Source of the DNA: Streptomyces griseoviridis | Lineage (GTDB): Bacteria; Actinomycetota; Actinomycetes; Streptomycetales; Streptomycetaceae | Assembly: GCF_005222485.1 (NCBI RefSeq) | Contig: NZ_CP029078.1 | Span: forward strand, 5,111,501 to 5,175,500 | Direction of reading: 5' to 3' | DNA: 64,000 nt | Part shown: positions 26,895 through 34,758 of the stretch, in pieces | Layout: each line of letters starts with the position of its first letter | Position numbering within the stretch: position 1 is the stretch's first letter | Notes under the pieces: generated by a model | Databases searched by the model: none | Seen by the model: only the letters and a program-made list of their open reading frames with translations | What the model was told of the DNA's origin: nothing | Made by a program: the position numbers and the translations under genes

Positions 26895-27979
26895 TCCTCG
26901 CCGCCGCCACCAACGAACACCTCGCGAACCTCAGCAACACGCTGATCTACTCGTCGATGGCCGTCTACACCCTGGCCTTCTTCGCGTACATCGCCGAATG
27001 GCTCTTCGGCAGCCGCAGCAAGGTCGCCCGCACGGCCGCCGCGCTGACCGACGGCACGACGGCGAGGAAGAAGGCTGCCGCGCCCGCCGTCACCGTGCAG
27101 CAGGCCGGCGGGACGGCCGTCCTGGAGCGGCCGCAGGTCGTCGTACGGGCCGCGACCGGCTCGCGCGACGTGCCCGACGGGCCCGGCGCGCACGGCGGCG
27201 ACGAACAGGGCGACCTGTACGGGCGGATCGCCATCTCGCTCACGGTGCTCGCGTTCCTCGTCGAGTTCGCGGGTGTCCTCACCCGGGCCCTGTCGGTGCA
27301 GCGGGCGCCGTGGGGCAACATGTACGAGTTCAACATCACCTTCTCGACGGTCGCCGTCGGCGTGTACCTGGTGCTGCTCGCGCTGCGCAAGAACGTCCGC
27401 TGGCTCGGCCTGTTCCTGACCACCACGGTCCTGCTCGACCTGGGTCTCGCCGTCACCGTCCTGTACACGGCGAGCGACCAGCTGGTGCCCGCCCTGCACT
27501 CGTACTGGCTGTACATCCACGTCTCCACGGCGATCCTGTGCGGCGCGGTCTTCTACGTCGGCGCGGTCGCGACGATCCTGTACCTCTTCAAGGACTCGTA
27601 CGAGAGCAAGCTCGCGGGCGGCGGACAGCCCGGCACCTTCGCCACCTCCGTGATGGAACGGCTGCCCGCGTCGGCGTCGCTCGACAAGTTCGCCTACCGG
27701 ATCAACGCGGCCGTCTTCCCGCTGTGGACGTTCACGATCATCGCGGGCGCGATCTGGGCCGGCGACGCGTGGGGCCGCTACTGGGGCTGGGACCCCAAGG
27801 AGACCTGGTCGTTCATCACCTGGGTCGCCTACGCGGGCTACCTGCACGCCCGCGCGACGGCCGGCTGGAAGGGCCGCAAGGCCGCCTACCTGGCGCTGAT
27901 CGCGTTCGGCTGCTGGCTGTTCAACTACTACGGCGTCAACATCTTCGTCACGGGCAAGCACTCCTACGCGGGCGTGTGA
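26891..27979 (+). CDS. ccsB: Cytochrome c biogenesis protein CcsB/ResC
   Basis: Heme handling and ligation subunit of System II, partner of ResB. The 362-residue protein has about eight membrane helices, the tryptophan-rich heme-handling motif WGRYWGWDPKETWSFITW (about residues 294-311) and conserved histidines in LHSYWLYIHVSTA, YAGYLHARAT. A variable Ala-rich loop lies at residues 45-110. GTG 26891 overlaps the resB stop (GTGA). It closes the operon, and a hairpin begins 7 bases after its stop. Confidence 0.96.
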   Translation: MILAAATNEHLANLSNTLIYSSMAVYTLAFFAYIAEWLFGSRSKVARTAAALTDGTTARKKAAAPAVTVQQAGGTAVLERPQVVVRAATGSRDVPDGPGAHGGDEQGDLYGRIAISLTVLAFLVEFAGVLTRALSVQRAPWGNMYEFNITFSTVAVGVYLVLLALRKNVRWLGLFLTTTVLLDLGLAVTVLYTASDQLVPALHSYWLYIHVSTAILCGAVFYVGAVATILYLFKDSYESKLAGGGQPGTFATSVMERLPASASLDKFAYRINAAVFPLWTFTIIAGAIWAGDAWGRYWGWDPKETWSFITWVAYAGYLHARATAGWKGRKAAYLALIAFGCWLFNYYGVNIFVTGKHSYAGV

Positions 27980-27985
27980 CGGCGG

Positions 27986-28003
27986 CCCCCGCGGGAGCGG
28001 GGG
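27986..28003 (+). terminator. Hairpin between ccsB and the convergent deaminase gene
   Basis: CCCCCGC (27986-27992) and GCGGGGG (27997-28003) pair around a GGGA loop. It fits precisely in the 24 bases between the two convergent stops and can act in both directions. Confidence 0.75.
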
Positions 28004-28453
28004 TCACTCGCCGATGTCCTCGTGCCACAGGTCGGTGTGGTCCGCGACGAAGCCGCCCAGCAGGGCGACGCACTCCGGGTCGTCGAGCAGCACGATCCGC
28101 ACACCGTGCCCGGCGAGCCACTCGTGCCCGCCCCGGAAGGTGACGGCCTCCCCGATCACCACCCGGGAGATGCCGAACTGCCGTACCAGGCCCGAGCAGT
28201 ACCAGCAGGGCGAGAGGGTCGTCACCATCGTCGTGCCGCGGTACGAGCGCTGCCTGCCCGCCGCCCGGAACGCGGCCGTCTCCGCGTGCGTGGACGGATC
28301 GCCGTCCTGCACCCGCCGGTTGCGGCCGCGGCCCAGCAGGGTGCCGTCCGCCGCGTAGAGGGCCGCGCCGATCGGGATGCCGCCCTCGGCGAGCCCGGCA
28401 CGGGCCTCCTCGACGGCGGTGGCGAGCCACGCGTGTGCCTGTGCCTGATCCAT
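28004..28453 (-). CDS. Cytidine/deoxycytidylate-type zinc deaminase (cytosine deaminase-like)
   Basis: A 149-residue zinc hydrolase. The catalytic HAE is at residues 56-58 (GDPSTHAETAAF), and the zinc-binding PCxxC is Pro82-Cys83-x-x-Cys86 (TTLSPCWYCSG). The sequence NRRVQDGDPSTHAE and the tail CVALLGGFVADHTDLWHEDIGE resemble yeast-type cytosine deaminase, whose C-terminal Trp-His helix closes the active site. A free-base deaminase is the likeliest role, although other nucleobase substrates are possible. ATG 28453 has GGAG 8 bases upstream. It converges with ccsB. Confidence 0.9.
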   Translation of the reverse strand: MDQAQAHAWLATAVEEARAGLAEGGIPIGAALYAADGTLLGRGRNRRVQDGDPSTHAETAAFRAAGRQRSYRGTTMVTTLSPCWYCSGLVRQFGISRVVIGEAVTFRGGHEWLAGHGVRIVLLDDPECVALLGGFVADHTDLWHEDIGE

Positions 28454-28514
28454 GGGGTCACTCTCCCTGCCGCCGCGACGCCGGACGATGACCGGAAACT
28501 ACCCCTCCGGAGGG

Positions 28515-29276
28515 CTACGGACGGGGACGGCCGGCGTCCGTCGCCGCCGCGTCGCGGGCCGCGTCGCCGGGACCGGAGCCGTCGAGGTAGCCGTCCAGCG
28601 CCGCCGCCCCGGTGAGCATCGCCCGGCTCCTGGCGGTCAGGGACCCGGCGCGGTCGGCCAGCGCCGAGCGCAGGTCCGCACGGTCGCCCTCGCGGCGCAG
28701 TTCCGCCAGGACCGGGCGGATCTGGTCGAAGAGATGGTGGGCCCGGCGCAGGGTGTGCACCAGACGGGCGTCCCTGACCTCGGCCGGACCGTACCTGCGG
28801 TACCCGGTGCCCGGCTCCCGGCCGGGCGTCAGCAGCCCCGCCGCCTCCCACACCCGCAGCGCCGACGTACGGACCCCCAGCAGGGCGGCCACCTCCCCGA
28901 TCCGCAGGCCCGCGCGCGGCACCGGGGCGGGCGCCCCGGCCGCCGCCTCCAGCGCCTCGACGGCCGCCCGCAGCGCGGCGCGTTCGGCGTGCAGGGCGGC
29001 GTGCGCCGCGTCGACGAGGGCGAGCGCTCCCGGCACGTCACCGGCGTGCACGGTCCGCATGATCCGGGCCGCGTCCGTGGGCCCGTACCCGCGCACCAGG
29101 GCCCGGTGGGTGAGCAGGGCCCGCCGGTGCGCGTCCCCGAAGACCCGGTAGCCGGACCCGGTGCGCCCGGCGGGCGGCAGCACGCCCGCGTCCTCGTAGT
29201 TGCGCACCTGCTGGGTCGAGATCCCGGCCGACCTGGCGAGGTCGACGGGACGCAGACGGCGGTCGTCGTTCGGCAT
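28515..29276 (-). CDS. Regulator with two tandem MerR helix-turn-helix domains
   Basis: A 253-residue protein with two MerR-type DNA-binding domains. The first (LRPVDLARSAGISTQQVRNYEDAGVLPPAGRTGSGYRVF) is at residues ~8-46, the second (LRIGEVAALLGVRTSALRVWEAAGLLTPGREPGTGYRRYG) at ~123-162. Each is followed by a helical segment. There is no cysteine-based effector domain. A protein with two heads could recognise a longer or asymmetric operator on its own. ATG 29276 is the first start that gives the first domain whole. It lies downstream of, and in the same direction as, the acyl-CoA synthetase gene (95 bases apart). Confidence 0.87.
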   Translation of the reverse strand: MPNDDRRLRPVDLARSAGISTQQVRNYEDAGVLPPAGRTGSGYRVFGDAHRRALLTHRALVRGYGPTDAARIMRTVHAGDVPGALALVDAAHAALHAERAALRAAVEALEAAAGAPAPVPRAGLRIGEVAALLGVRTSALRVWEAAGLLTPGREPGTGYRRYGPAEVRDARLVHTLRRAHHLFDQIRPVLAELRREGDRADLRSALADRAGSLTARSRAMLTGAAALDGYLDGSGPGDAARDAAATDAGRPRP

Positions 29277-29371
29277 CGGCGCCCAGGGTATGCGGGAGAG
29301 CGCCGGGCTGGTCGCACCGTGCGCGGACGCGGCGGCCGAACCGTCCCGGTCGGCGGCGCCGCACCGCCGTC

Positions 29372-31288
29372 TCACCGCCCGTCGTACAGCGACTCCACCT
29401 CCGTGGCGAAGTCCCTCAGCACCGCCTCCCTGCGCAGCTTCATCGACGGGGTCAGATGGCCGTCGGCCTCCGTGAGGTCGCGCGGCAGGACCGTGAAGCG
29501 GCGGATCGACTCGGGGCGGGAGACGAGCTTGTTGGCCTCGTCGACCGCCCGCTGCAACACCTGCCTCAACTCCTCGTCGTCGAGGAGGAGTTCGGCCGGG
29601 ACCGGGTGCTTGCCGTTCATCCGGCGCCAGTGGGTGATGCCCTCCGGGTCGAGGGTGAGCAGCGCGGAGACGTACGGGCGGCGGTCGCCGACGACCACGC
29701 ACTGGGAGATCAACGGGTGCTGGCGCAGCCAGTTCTCCAGCGGCGCGGGCGCCACGTTCTTGCCGCCCGCGGTGATCAGGATCTCCTTCTTGCGGCCGGT
29801 GATGGTCAGATAGCCCTCGTCGTCGAGGTGCCCGATGTCGCCGGTCGGGAACCAGCCGTCGGCCGACGCGGGCACCACCCCGCCCGCGTGCGGGTCCCAG
29901 TAGCCGCGGAACACCTGGCCGCCGGCGAGCAGGACCTCCCCGTCCCCGGCCAGCCGCACCTTGGTGCCCGGCATCGGCCAACCCACTGTCCCGAGCCGGG
30001 GTTTGAGCGGGGGCGTGCAGGTCGCCGCGCCCGTCGACTCGGTCAGCCCGTACCCCTCGTAGATCTCAAGTCCCGCGCCCGCGTAGAAGGCCGCGAGGCG
30101 CCGCCCCAACGGCGAGCCTCCGCAGATGAGTTGACGGACCCGGCCGCCCATGGCGCTGCGGATACGGCGGTAGACCAGCGGGTCGTAGAAGGCGCGGGCC
30201 GCCCGCAGCGCGGCGTTCGGCCCGGGACCGGTGCCCGCCTGCCGTGCCTCCACCGCCTCCCCGTACCGCCCGGCCACCGCCGCCGCCCGGTCGAAGGCGG
30301 ACGCCCGGCCGACGCTCTCCGCCTTCGCGCGGGCGTTGTTGTAGACCTTCTCCAGCATGTAGGGGATCGCCACGAGGAACGTCGGCCTGAAGGTGCCGAG
30401 GTCGGCCAGCAGATCCTCGGCCGCCAGGCTCGGCGCGTGCGCGATCCGCACCCGGGCGCGGACGCAGGCGATGGCCACCATCCGGCCGAACACGTGCGAC
30501 ATCGGCAGGAACAGCAGCGTCGACGGCTCCTCCGAGGTCTTCGACCTGAAGACCGGGTAGAGGAGTTCGATCGCGTTGTCGACCTCGGCGAGGAAGTTGC
30601 CGTGGGTGAGGACACAGCCCTTGGGGCGCCCGGTGGTGCCCGACGTGTAGACGAGCGTGGCCGGGGTGCCGGGCACCAGCATCCCGCGCCGCACATCGAC
30701 CTCGTGGTCGGGCACCGGCCGCCCCAGCTCCGCCACCCGGTCGAGGTGCCCCTTCTCCACCACCCACAGATGACGCAGGTCGGGCAGCCGGTTCAGCTCG
30801 GGCCCGAGCGCTGCCGCCTGCGCCGCCGTCTCCGTCACCAACGCCACCGCGCCCGAGTCCTGGAGGATCCACCGGGTCTGGAACAGCGACGACGTCGGGT
30901 AGACGGGCACGGTGACCAGGCCCGCCGCCCACGCCGCGAAGTCCAGCAGCGTCCACTCGTAGACCGTCCGCGCCATGACGGCGATCCGGTCGCCAGGCAC
31001 CAGCCCCTCGGCGATCAGCCCCTTCGCCAGCTCCCGCACCTCACGGGCGAACCCGTCCGCCGTCACGTCCGCCCAACCGCCGTCCCCCGTACGGCGGCTG
31101 AGCACCCGGGACGCGGGCGCGGCCGCCGCGTTCTCGAACGGCAGGTCAGCGAGCGACCCGTGGCTGCGCGGCGGCACCAGCGGCGGCACGGACACCTCGC
31201 GCACCACGCCGTCCAGCCGCCGGATCTCGGGCTCCACCAACTGAGGCACACCGTCGTGGTCGTAGGCGACGGGACGGGACACGGACAT
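29372..31288 (-). CDS. Long-chain acyl-CoA synthetase (AMP-forming)
   Basis: A 638-residue adenylate-forming ligase that would activate fatty acids through an acyl-AMP to acyl-CoA. The P-loop signature YTSGTTGRPKG and LTHGN are present, with the YEGYGLTESTG motif, TGDIG before the hinge and GRKKEILITAGGKNV, followed by the Lys in SMKLRR near the C-terminus. Size and the N-terminal segment (ENAAAAPASRVLSRR) match FACL/FadD15-like actinobacterial enzymes. ATG 31288 has GGAG 7 bases upstream. It is on the same strand as the thiolase but separated by a 340-base gap with repeats and a palindrome. Confidence 0.92.
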   Translation of the reverse strand: MSVSRPVAYDHDGVPQLVEPEIRRLDGVVREVSVPPLVPPRSHGSLADLPFENAAAAPASRVLSRRTGDGGWADVTADGFAREVRELAKGLIAEGLVPGDRIAVMARTVYEWTLLDFAAWAAGLVTVPVYPTSSLFQTRWILQDSGAVALVTETAAQAAALGPELNRLPDLRHLWVVEKGHLDRVAELGRPVPDHEVDVRRGMLVPGTPATLVYTSGTTGRPKGCVLTHGNFLAEVDNAIELLYPVFRSKTSEEPSTLLFLPMSHVFGRMVAIACVRARVRIAHAPSLAAEDLLADLGTFRPTFLVAIPYMLEKVYNNARAKAESVGRASAFDRAAAVAGRYGEAVEARQAGTGPGPNAALRAARAFYDPLVYRRIRSAMGGRVRQLICGGSPLGRRLAAFYAGAGLEIYEGYGLTESTGAATCTPPLKPRLGTVGWPMPGTKVRLAGDGEVLLAGGQVFRGYWDPHAGGVVPASADGWFPTGDIGHLDDEGYLTITGRKKEILITAGGKNVAPAPLENWLRQHPLISQCVVVGDRRPYVSALLTLDPEGITHWRRMNGKHPVPAELLLDDEELRQVLQRAVDEANKLVSRPESIRRFTVLPRDLTEADGHLTPSMKLRREAVLRDFATEVESLYDGR

Positions 31289-31332
31289 GGGCAACTCCAG
31301 TGGCGTGCGGCTCGGTTCCGCTCTGCCGAGGT

Positions 31333-31351
31333 GGTACGTGCGGTTCGTACC
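31333..31351 (-). promoter_or_regulatory. Palindrome upstream of the acyl-CoA synthetase gene
   Basis: GGTACG (31333-31338) and CGTACC (31346-31351) form perfect 6-base arms with a 7-base spacer, 45 bases upstream of the synthetase start. It is a candidate operator. Between it and the repeat array at 31533 I see no gene. Confidence 0.4.
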
Positions 31352-31532
31352 GAGTCGTTCACCCGCGGCGTGCGACGGGCGCGTCACCGCCGGTTCGGAC
31401 GGCGATCGTACGGGGCCGCGGTGAGGGGCGGGTGTGGGTTCGGGAAGAGTCCGGAGCCGGGCCTGTGCCCGCGCCGACGGCCGTGACCGTCCCCGCACCC
31501 ACGACGGCCCCCGCGCCCTGCCGGACCCGGGC

Positions 31533-31670
31533 TCAGTCCCGTTCCAGAACGGCCTACGCGCCCTGCCGGACCTGTGCTCAGTCCTCAGTCCCGGTCCAGG
31601 GTGGCTGTCACGCCCTGCCTGACCCGGGCTCAGTCCCGTTCCAGGACGGCCGTCACGCCCTGGCCGCCGG
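31533..31670. repeat. 45-base direct repeat copied from the thiolase 3' end
   Basis: Three copies of a block starting TCAGTCCCG begin at 31533, 31585 and 31630. The third is the last codons and stop of the thiolase gene (minus strand), so the outer two are downstream duplicates of the gene end. The first copy is spaced 52 bases from the second, because TCAGTCC is doubled there, and the second is spaced 45 bases from the third. A partial fourth copy (31513-31530) precedes the first. Confidence 0.75.
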
Positions 31671-32916
31671 CCGCGCACACCGAGATCAGGCCGCGCCCCG
31701 GCCCGCCGCGCTCGGCGAGCAGCGCGGCCAGCGTCGCCACGATCCGCGCTCCGGTCGCCGCGAACGGATGGCCGGTGGCGAGCGAGGAACCGGCCACGTT
31801 CAGCCGGTCCCGGTCCACCGCGCCGAGGCCGCGCTTCTCCCAGGCCGCGAGCGTCGCCAGCACCTGCGACGCGAACGCCTCGTGCACCTCGACCAGGTCG
31901 AAGTCCGCCAGGGCGAGCCCGGCCCGCTCCAGCATCCGCGGGACCGCGTACGCCGGTGCCATCAGCAACCCGTCCTCGCCGCCCGCGACATCACCGTGCG
32001 GGAAGTCGACCGCGGCCGTCTCGTGGGCGGTGAGATACGCCAGCGGTCGCAGGCCGCGCGCCCGCGCCCACTCCTCCGACGCCAGCAGCACCGTCGCCGC
32101 GCCGTCCGTGAGCGGCGTCGAATTGCCCGCCGTCATCGTCGGATCGGGGGCGTCGAGCCCGAACACCGGCTTGAGCGCCGCGAGTTTGGCGGGCGTGGAG
32201 CCCGGACGGAGGTTCTGGTCGCGGGCCAGGCCGCGGAAGGGGACCACCAGGTCCTGGAAGAAGCCCCGTTCGTAGGCCGCCGCGAGCCGCTGGTGGCTGG
32301 CCGCCGCCAACGCGTCCTGCTCCTTACGGGTCACGCCCCAGGCGCGGGCGGTGACGGCGGCGTGCTCGCCCATGGACAGGCCGGTGCGCGGCTCCGCGTT
32401 GCGCGGGATGTCCGGGACCAGGTGGGCGGGGCGGACCCGGGCGAGCGCCCTGAGCCTGGCGCCCGCCGACTTCGCCCTGCGTGCCTCCAACAGGATGCGC
32501 CGCAGCAGGTCGTTGACGCCGAGCGGCGCGTCGCTCGCGGTGTCCGCGCCGCCCGCGACGGCCGACTCGATCTGCCCGAGGGCGATCTTGTTGGCGGCGG
32601 CGATCACCGCCTGGAGCCCGGTGCCGCACGCCTGTTGCAGGTCGTAGGCGGGGGTGCGGGCGTCCAGCGTCGAACCGAGGACCGTCTCCCTGGCGAGGTT
32701 GAAGTCACGGCTGTGCTTGAGCACCGCCCCGCCGACGAACTCGCCCACCGCGCCGGGACCTTGGAGCCCGAACCTGGCCACCAGGCCGTCCAGGGCCGCG
32801 GTCAGCATCTCCTGGTTGGAGGCGGTGGCGTAGGGGCCGTCCGAGCGGGCGAAGGGGACACGCGTACCGCCGATGACCGCGACGCGTCGTGCCACCGGCG
32901 GCTGCACGGGACTCAT
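31630..32916 (-). CDS. Acetyl-CoA acetyltransferase / beta-ketothiolase (FadA2/FadI-like)
   Basis: A 428-residue thiolase for the last step of fatty-acid beta-oxidation. The nucleophile is Cys97 (QQACGTGLQA). The C-terminal half has NSTPLTDGAA, VEVHEAFASQ with the catalytic His, GHPFAATGAR and SVCAAGGQG with the second catalytic Cys. The N-terminal RVAVIGGTRVPFARSDG is typical. ATG 32916 has GAGGAG nearby. It diverges from a high-molecular-weight FabG gene, the same pairing as fadA2/fabG4 in mycobacteria. The two TTAC/GTAA palindromes in between are likely shared control sites. Confidence 0.93.
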   Translation of the reverse strand: MSPVQPPVARRVAVIGGTRVPFARSDGPYATASNQEMLTAALDGLVARFGLQGPGAVGEFVGGAVLKHSRDFNLARETVLGSTLDARTPAYDLQQACGTGLQAVIAAANKIALGQIESAVAGGADTASDAPLGVNDLLRRILLEARRAKSAGARLRALARVRPAHLVPDIPRNAEPRTGLSMGEHAAVTARAWGVTRKEQDALAAASHQRLAAAYERGFFQDLVVPFRGLARDQNLRPGSTPAKLAALKPVFGLDAPDPTMTAGNSTPLTDGAATVLLASEEWARARGLRPLAYLTAHETAAVDFPHGDVAGGEDGLLMAPAYAVPRMLERAGLALADFDLVEVHEAFASQVLATLAAWEKRGLGAVDRDRLNVAGSSLATGHPFAATGARIVATLAALLAERGGPGRGLISVCAAGGQGVTAVLERD

Positions 32917-32946
32917 CTCGACCTGCTCCTCACCGTTGACCTACAC

Positions 32947-32959
32947 TTACCACCGGTAA
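32947..32959. promoter_or_regulatory. Operator-like palindrome 1 between thiolase and FabG genes
   Basis: TTACC-ACC-GGTAA is a perfect palindrome 30 bases upstream of the thiolase start. Its arms share TTAC/GTAA with the second palindrome 1 base away. This style of site is commonly bound by TetR regulators, such as the one encoded at 35601-36308. Confidence 0.6.
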
Positions 32960-32960
32960 C

Positions 32961-32976
32961 CTTACTCCAGAGTAAG
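32961..32976. promoter_or_regulatory. Operator-like palindrome 2 between thiolase and FabG genes
   Basis: CTTACTC-CA-GAGTAAG has perfect 7-base arms and lies 28 bases upstream of the FabG start. Together with palindrome 1 it fills the divergent promoter region, so one regulator could control both transcripts. Confidence 0.65.
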
Positions 32977-33004
32977 CAAGTTGAGTCCGACCGGGGAGAC
33001 ACGC

Positions 33005-34405
33005 ATGGCCGACCGTTATCTGAGCTTCACCGGCACCGCGCCCGGCCGCCTGCTGACCCGGCGGCTCGGCCTGCCCCAGCCGGCGCCGCTCAGCAGGTGG
33101 TCCACCGCCCGGCCCGCGCTGGACGGCGGCCTGCTGCACCTGACCGCGGGCAAGTCCGCCCTCGACCTCGCGCCGGTCCTCGCCCGCACCGGCCTCGGCG
33201 ACGACACCGGCAACCCGGCCGCCGTCGTCCTCGACGCCACCGGCGTCCGGGACGTCGACGCCCTCCTCGACGTCCACACCGCCCTGCACCCCGTCGTCCG
33301 GTCGATCGCCCCCGGCGGGCGCGTCGTCGTCCTCGGCGCGCCCCTCGACCCCGCCGACCACCACCAGGCCGCCGCGCAGCAGGCGTTCGAGGGCTTCACC
33401 CGCTCCCTCGGCAAGGAGATCGGCCGGGGCAGGACCGTCAACCTGGTCCGGCTCACCGAGGCGACCGCCGCCGAGTCCACCCTCGGCTTCCTGCTGTCCC
33501 CCAAGTCCGCCTACGTCAGCGGGCAGGTGATCACCGTCGGACCCGGCGGCTTTGGCGGAGCCGGCGGACCTGGCGCACCCGGCGGGCCCGGCGGGCTTGG
33601 TGGGCCTGGCGTACCCGGCGGACCCGGCGCACCCGGCGGGCTCGGTGGGCCTGGCGCCCCCGCCGACCGGGAGCACCCCCTCGCCGGCCGCACCGCCCTG
33701 GTCACCGGGGCCGCCCGGGGCATCGGCGAGGCCGTCGCCGAGACCCTCGCCCGCGACGGCGCCCATGTCGTCGTCCTCGACGTGCCGCAGGCCGAGCACG
33801 ACGCCCGCGCCCTCGCCGAACGCCTCGGCGGCACCGCCCTCGCCCTCGACATCACCGCCCCCGACGCGGGCGCCCTGATCGCCGACGCGCTGCCCGACGG
33901 CCTCGACGTCCTCGTCCACAACGCGGGCATCACCCGCGACAGGCGACTGGTCAACATGCCCGCCGAGCGCTGGAGTTCGGTGCTCGACGTCAATCTCGGC
34001 GCCGTCCTGCGCACCACCGACGCGCTCCTCGGCGCCGGTGCCCTGCGGCGCGGCGGCCGGATCGTCGCCACCGCCTCCATCGCGGGACTCGCCGGAAACG
34101 CCGGCCAGACCAACTACGGCGCGAGCAAGGCGGGTGTGGTCGGTCTGGTCCGCGCCCTCGCGCCGCGCGCCCTCGAAGAGCACGGGGTGACCGTGAACGC
34201 GGTCGCGCCCGGATTCATCGAGACGAGGATGACCGCCGCGATCCCCCTCCTCATCCGCGAGGCGGGCCGCCGGATGAACTCCCTCTCCCAGGGCGGCCTG
34301 CCGATCGACGTCGCGGAGACGACGTCCTGGCTCGCCCACCCGGCGTCGGGGGCGGTGAACGGCCAGGTGGTACGGGTCTGCGGCCAGAGCCTGCTGGGCG
34401 CGTAG
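33005..34405 (+). CDS. fabG4: High-molecular-weight 3-oxoacyl-[ACP] reductase (FabG4-like)
   Basis: A 466-residue two-domain SDR. The N-terminal half (1-180) is a degenerate flavodoxin/Rossmann-like domain without catalytic residues. The C-terminal half is an active-looking FabG: TGAARGIGEAVAETLARDG, NAGITRD, catalytic Ser (ATASIAG) and YGASK, NAVAPGFIETRMT. This matches mycobacterial FabG4, an NADH-dependent ketoacyl-CoA reductase acting with a MaoC hydratase. Residues 187-219 form an unusual collagen-like Gly-x-Pro linker encoded by eleven 9-base units. ATG 33005 has GGGGAG 7 bases upstream. It is divergent from the thiolase and upstream of maoC. Confidence 0.9.
   Translation: MADRYLSFTGTAPGRLLTRRLGLPQPAPLSRWSTARPALDGGLLHLTAGKSALDLAPVLARTGLGDDTGNPAAVVLDATGVRDVDALLDVHTALHPVVRSIAPGGRVVVLGAPLDPADHHQAAAQQAFEGFTRSLGKEIGRGRTVNLVRLTEATAAESTLGFLLSPKSAYVSGQVITVGPGGFGGAGGPGAPGGPGGLGGPGVPGGPGAPGGLGGPGAPADREHPLAGRTALVTGAARGIGEAVAETLARDGAHVVVLDVPQAEHDARALAERLGGTALALDITAPDAGALIADALPDGLDVLVHNAGITRDRRLVNMPAERWSSVLDVNLGAVLRTTDALLGAGALRRGGRIVATASIAGLAGNAGQTNYGASKAGVVGLVRALAPRALEEHGVTVNAVAPGFIETRMTAAIPLLIREAGRRMNSLSQGGLPIDVAETTSWLAHPASGAVNGQVVRVCGQSLLGA
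33563..33661 (+). repeat. In-frame 9-base repeat encoding a collagen-like linker
   Basis: Eleven 9-base units of the type GG(C/T)G(G/C)(A/G)CC(T/C) encode Gly-Gly/Ala/Val-Pro/Leu triplets. A higher-order pattern is visible: units 1-6 and 7-11 repeat the same order with one unit missing. It lies between the two domains of the FabG4-like protein. Confidence 0.85.
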
Positions 34406-34758
34406 CGCGACCGGGGGCGGGGCCGCGGCACCACACCGCCGACGAGGGCCGGTCAACTGCCGACAGCGCGGACAGCGCCGCTCGTCGACCCGGCCGGCCC
34501 CGGCAAGCCCAGGCGGGTCGGCCCCGCGCAGTGCGCAGTGCCGTCAGCCCAGTTCAGTTCCGGTCGGCCCGCACCGCCCCCGTCGCGCCGACGCCCAACT
34601 CCGTGCCCCGCCCTCGCGCTCGCCCTGCCCCAGCCCTCGCCCCAACCCCGTCCTCGCTCAGCCTCCCGTCCCCGCTCATCCCCTCGCCCCGCTCAGCCTT
34701 TCGCCCCGCCCCGCCCCGCCGACGCCCCGAACCGGACGCAGGACCTCGTAGGAGCCCG
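34406..34758. other. Intergenic region with pyrimidine-rich tract
   Basis: About 350 bases without a supported gene. From about 34590 to 34735 the plus strand is nearly all C and T (runs such as CGCCCTCGCGCTCGCCCTGC). The downstream MaoC frame stays open through this part, but the ribosome site and ATG at 34759 mark the true start. Confidence 0.5.

Noticed and set aside
31300..34758. Upstream part of a very long plus-strand frame ending in maoC
   Set aside because: It runs antisense to the thiolase and out of frame with fabG4; MaoC similarity and the AGGAG site support the start at 34759.
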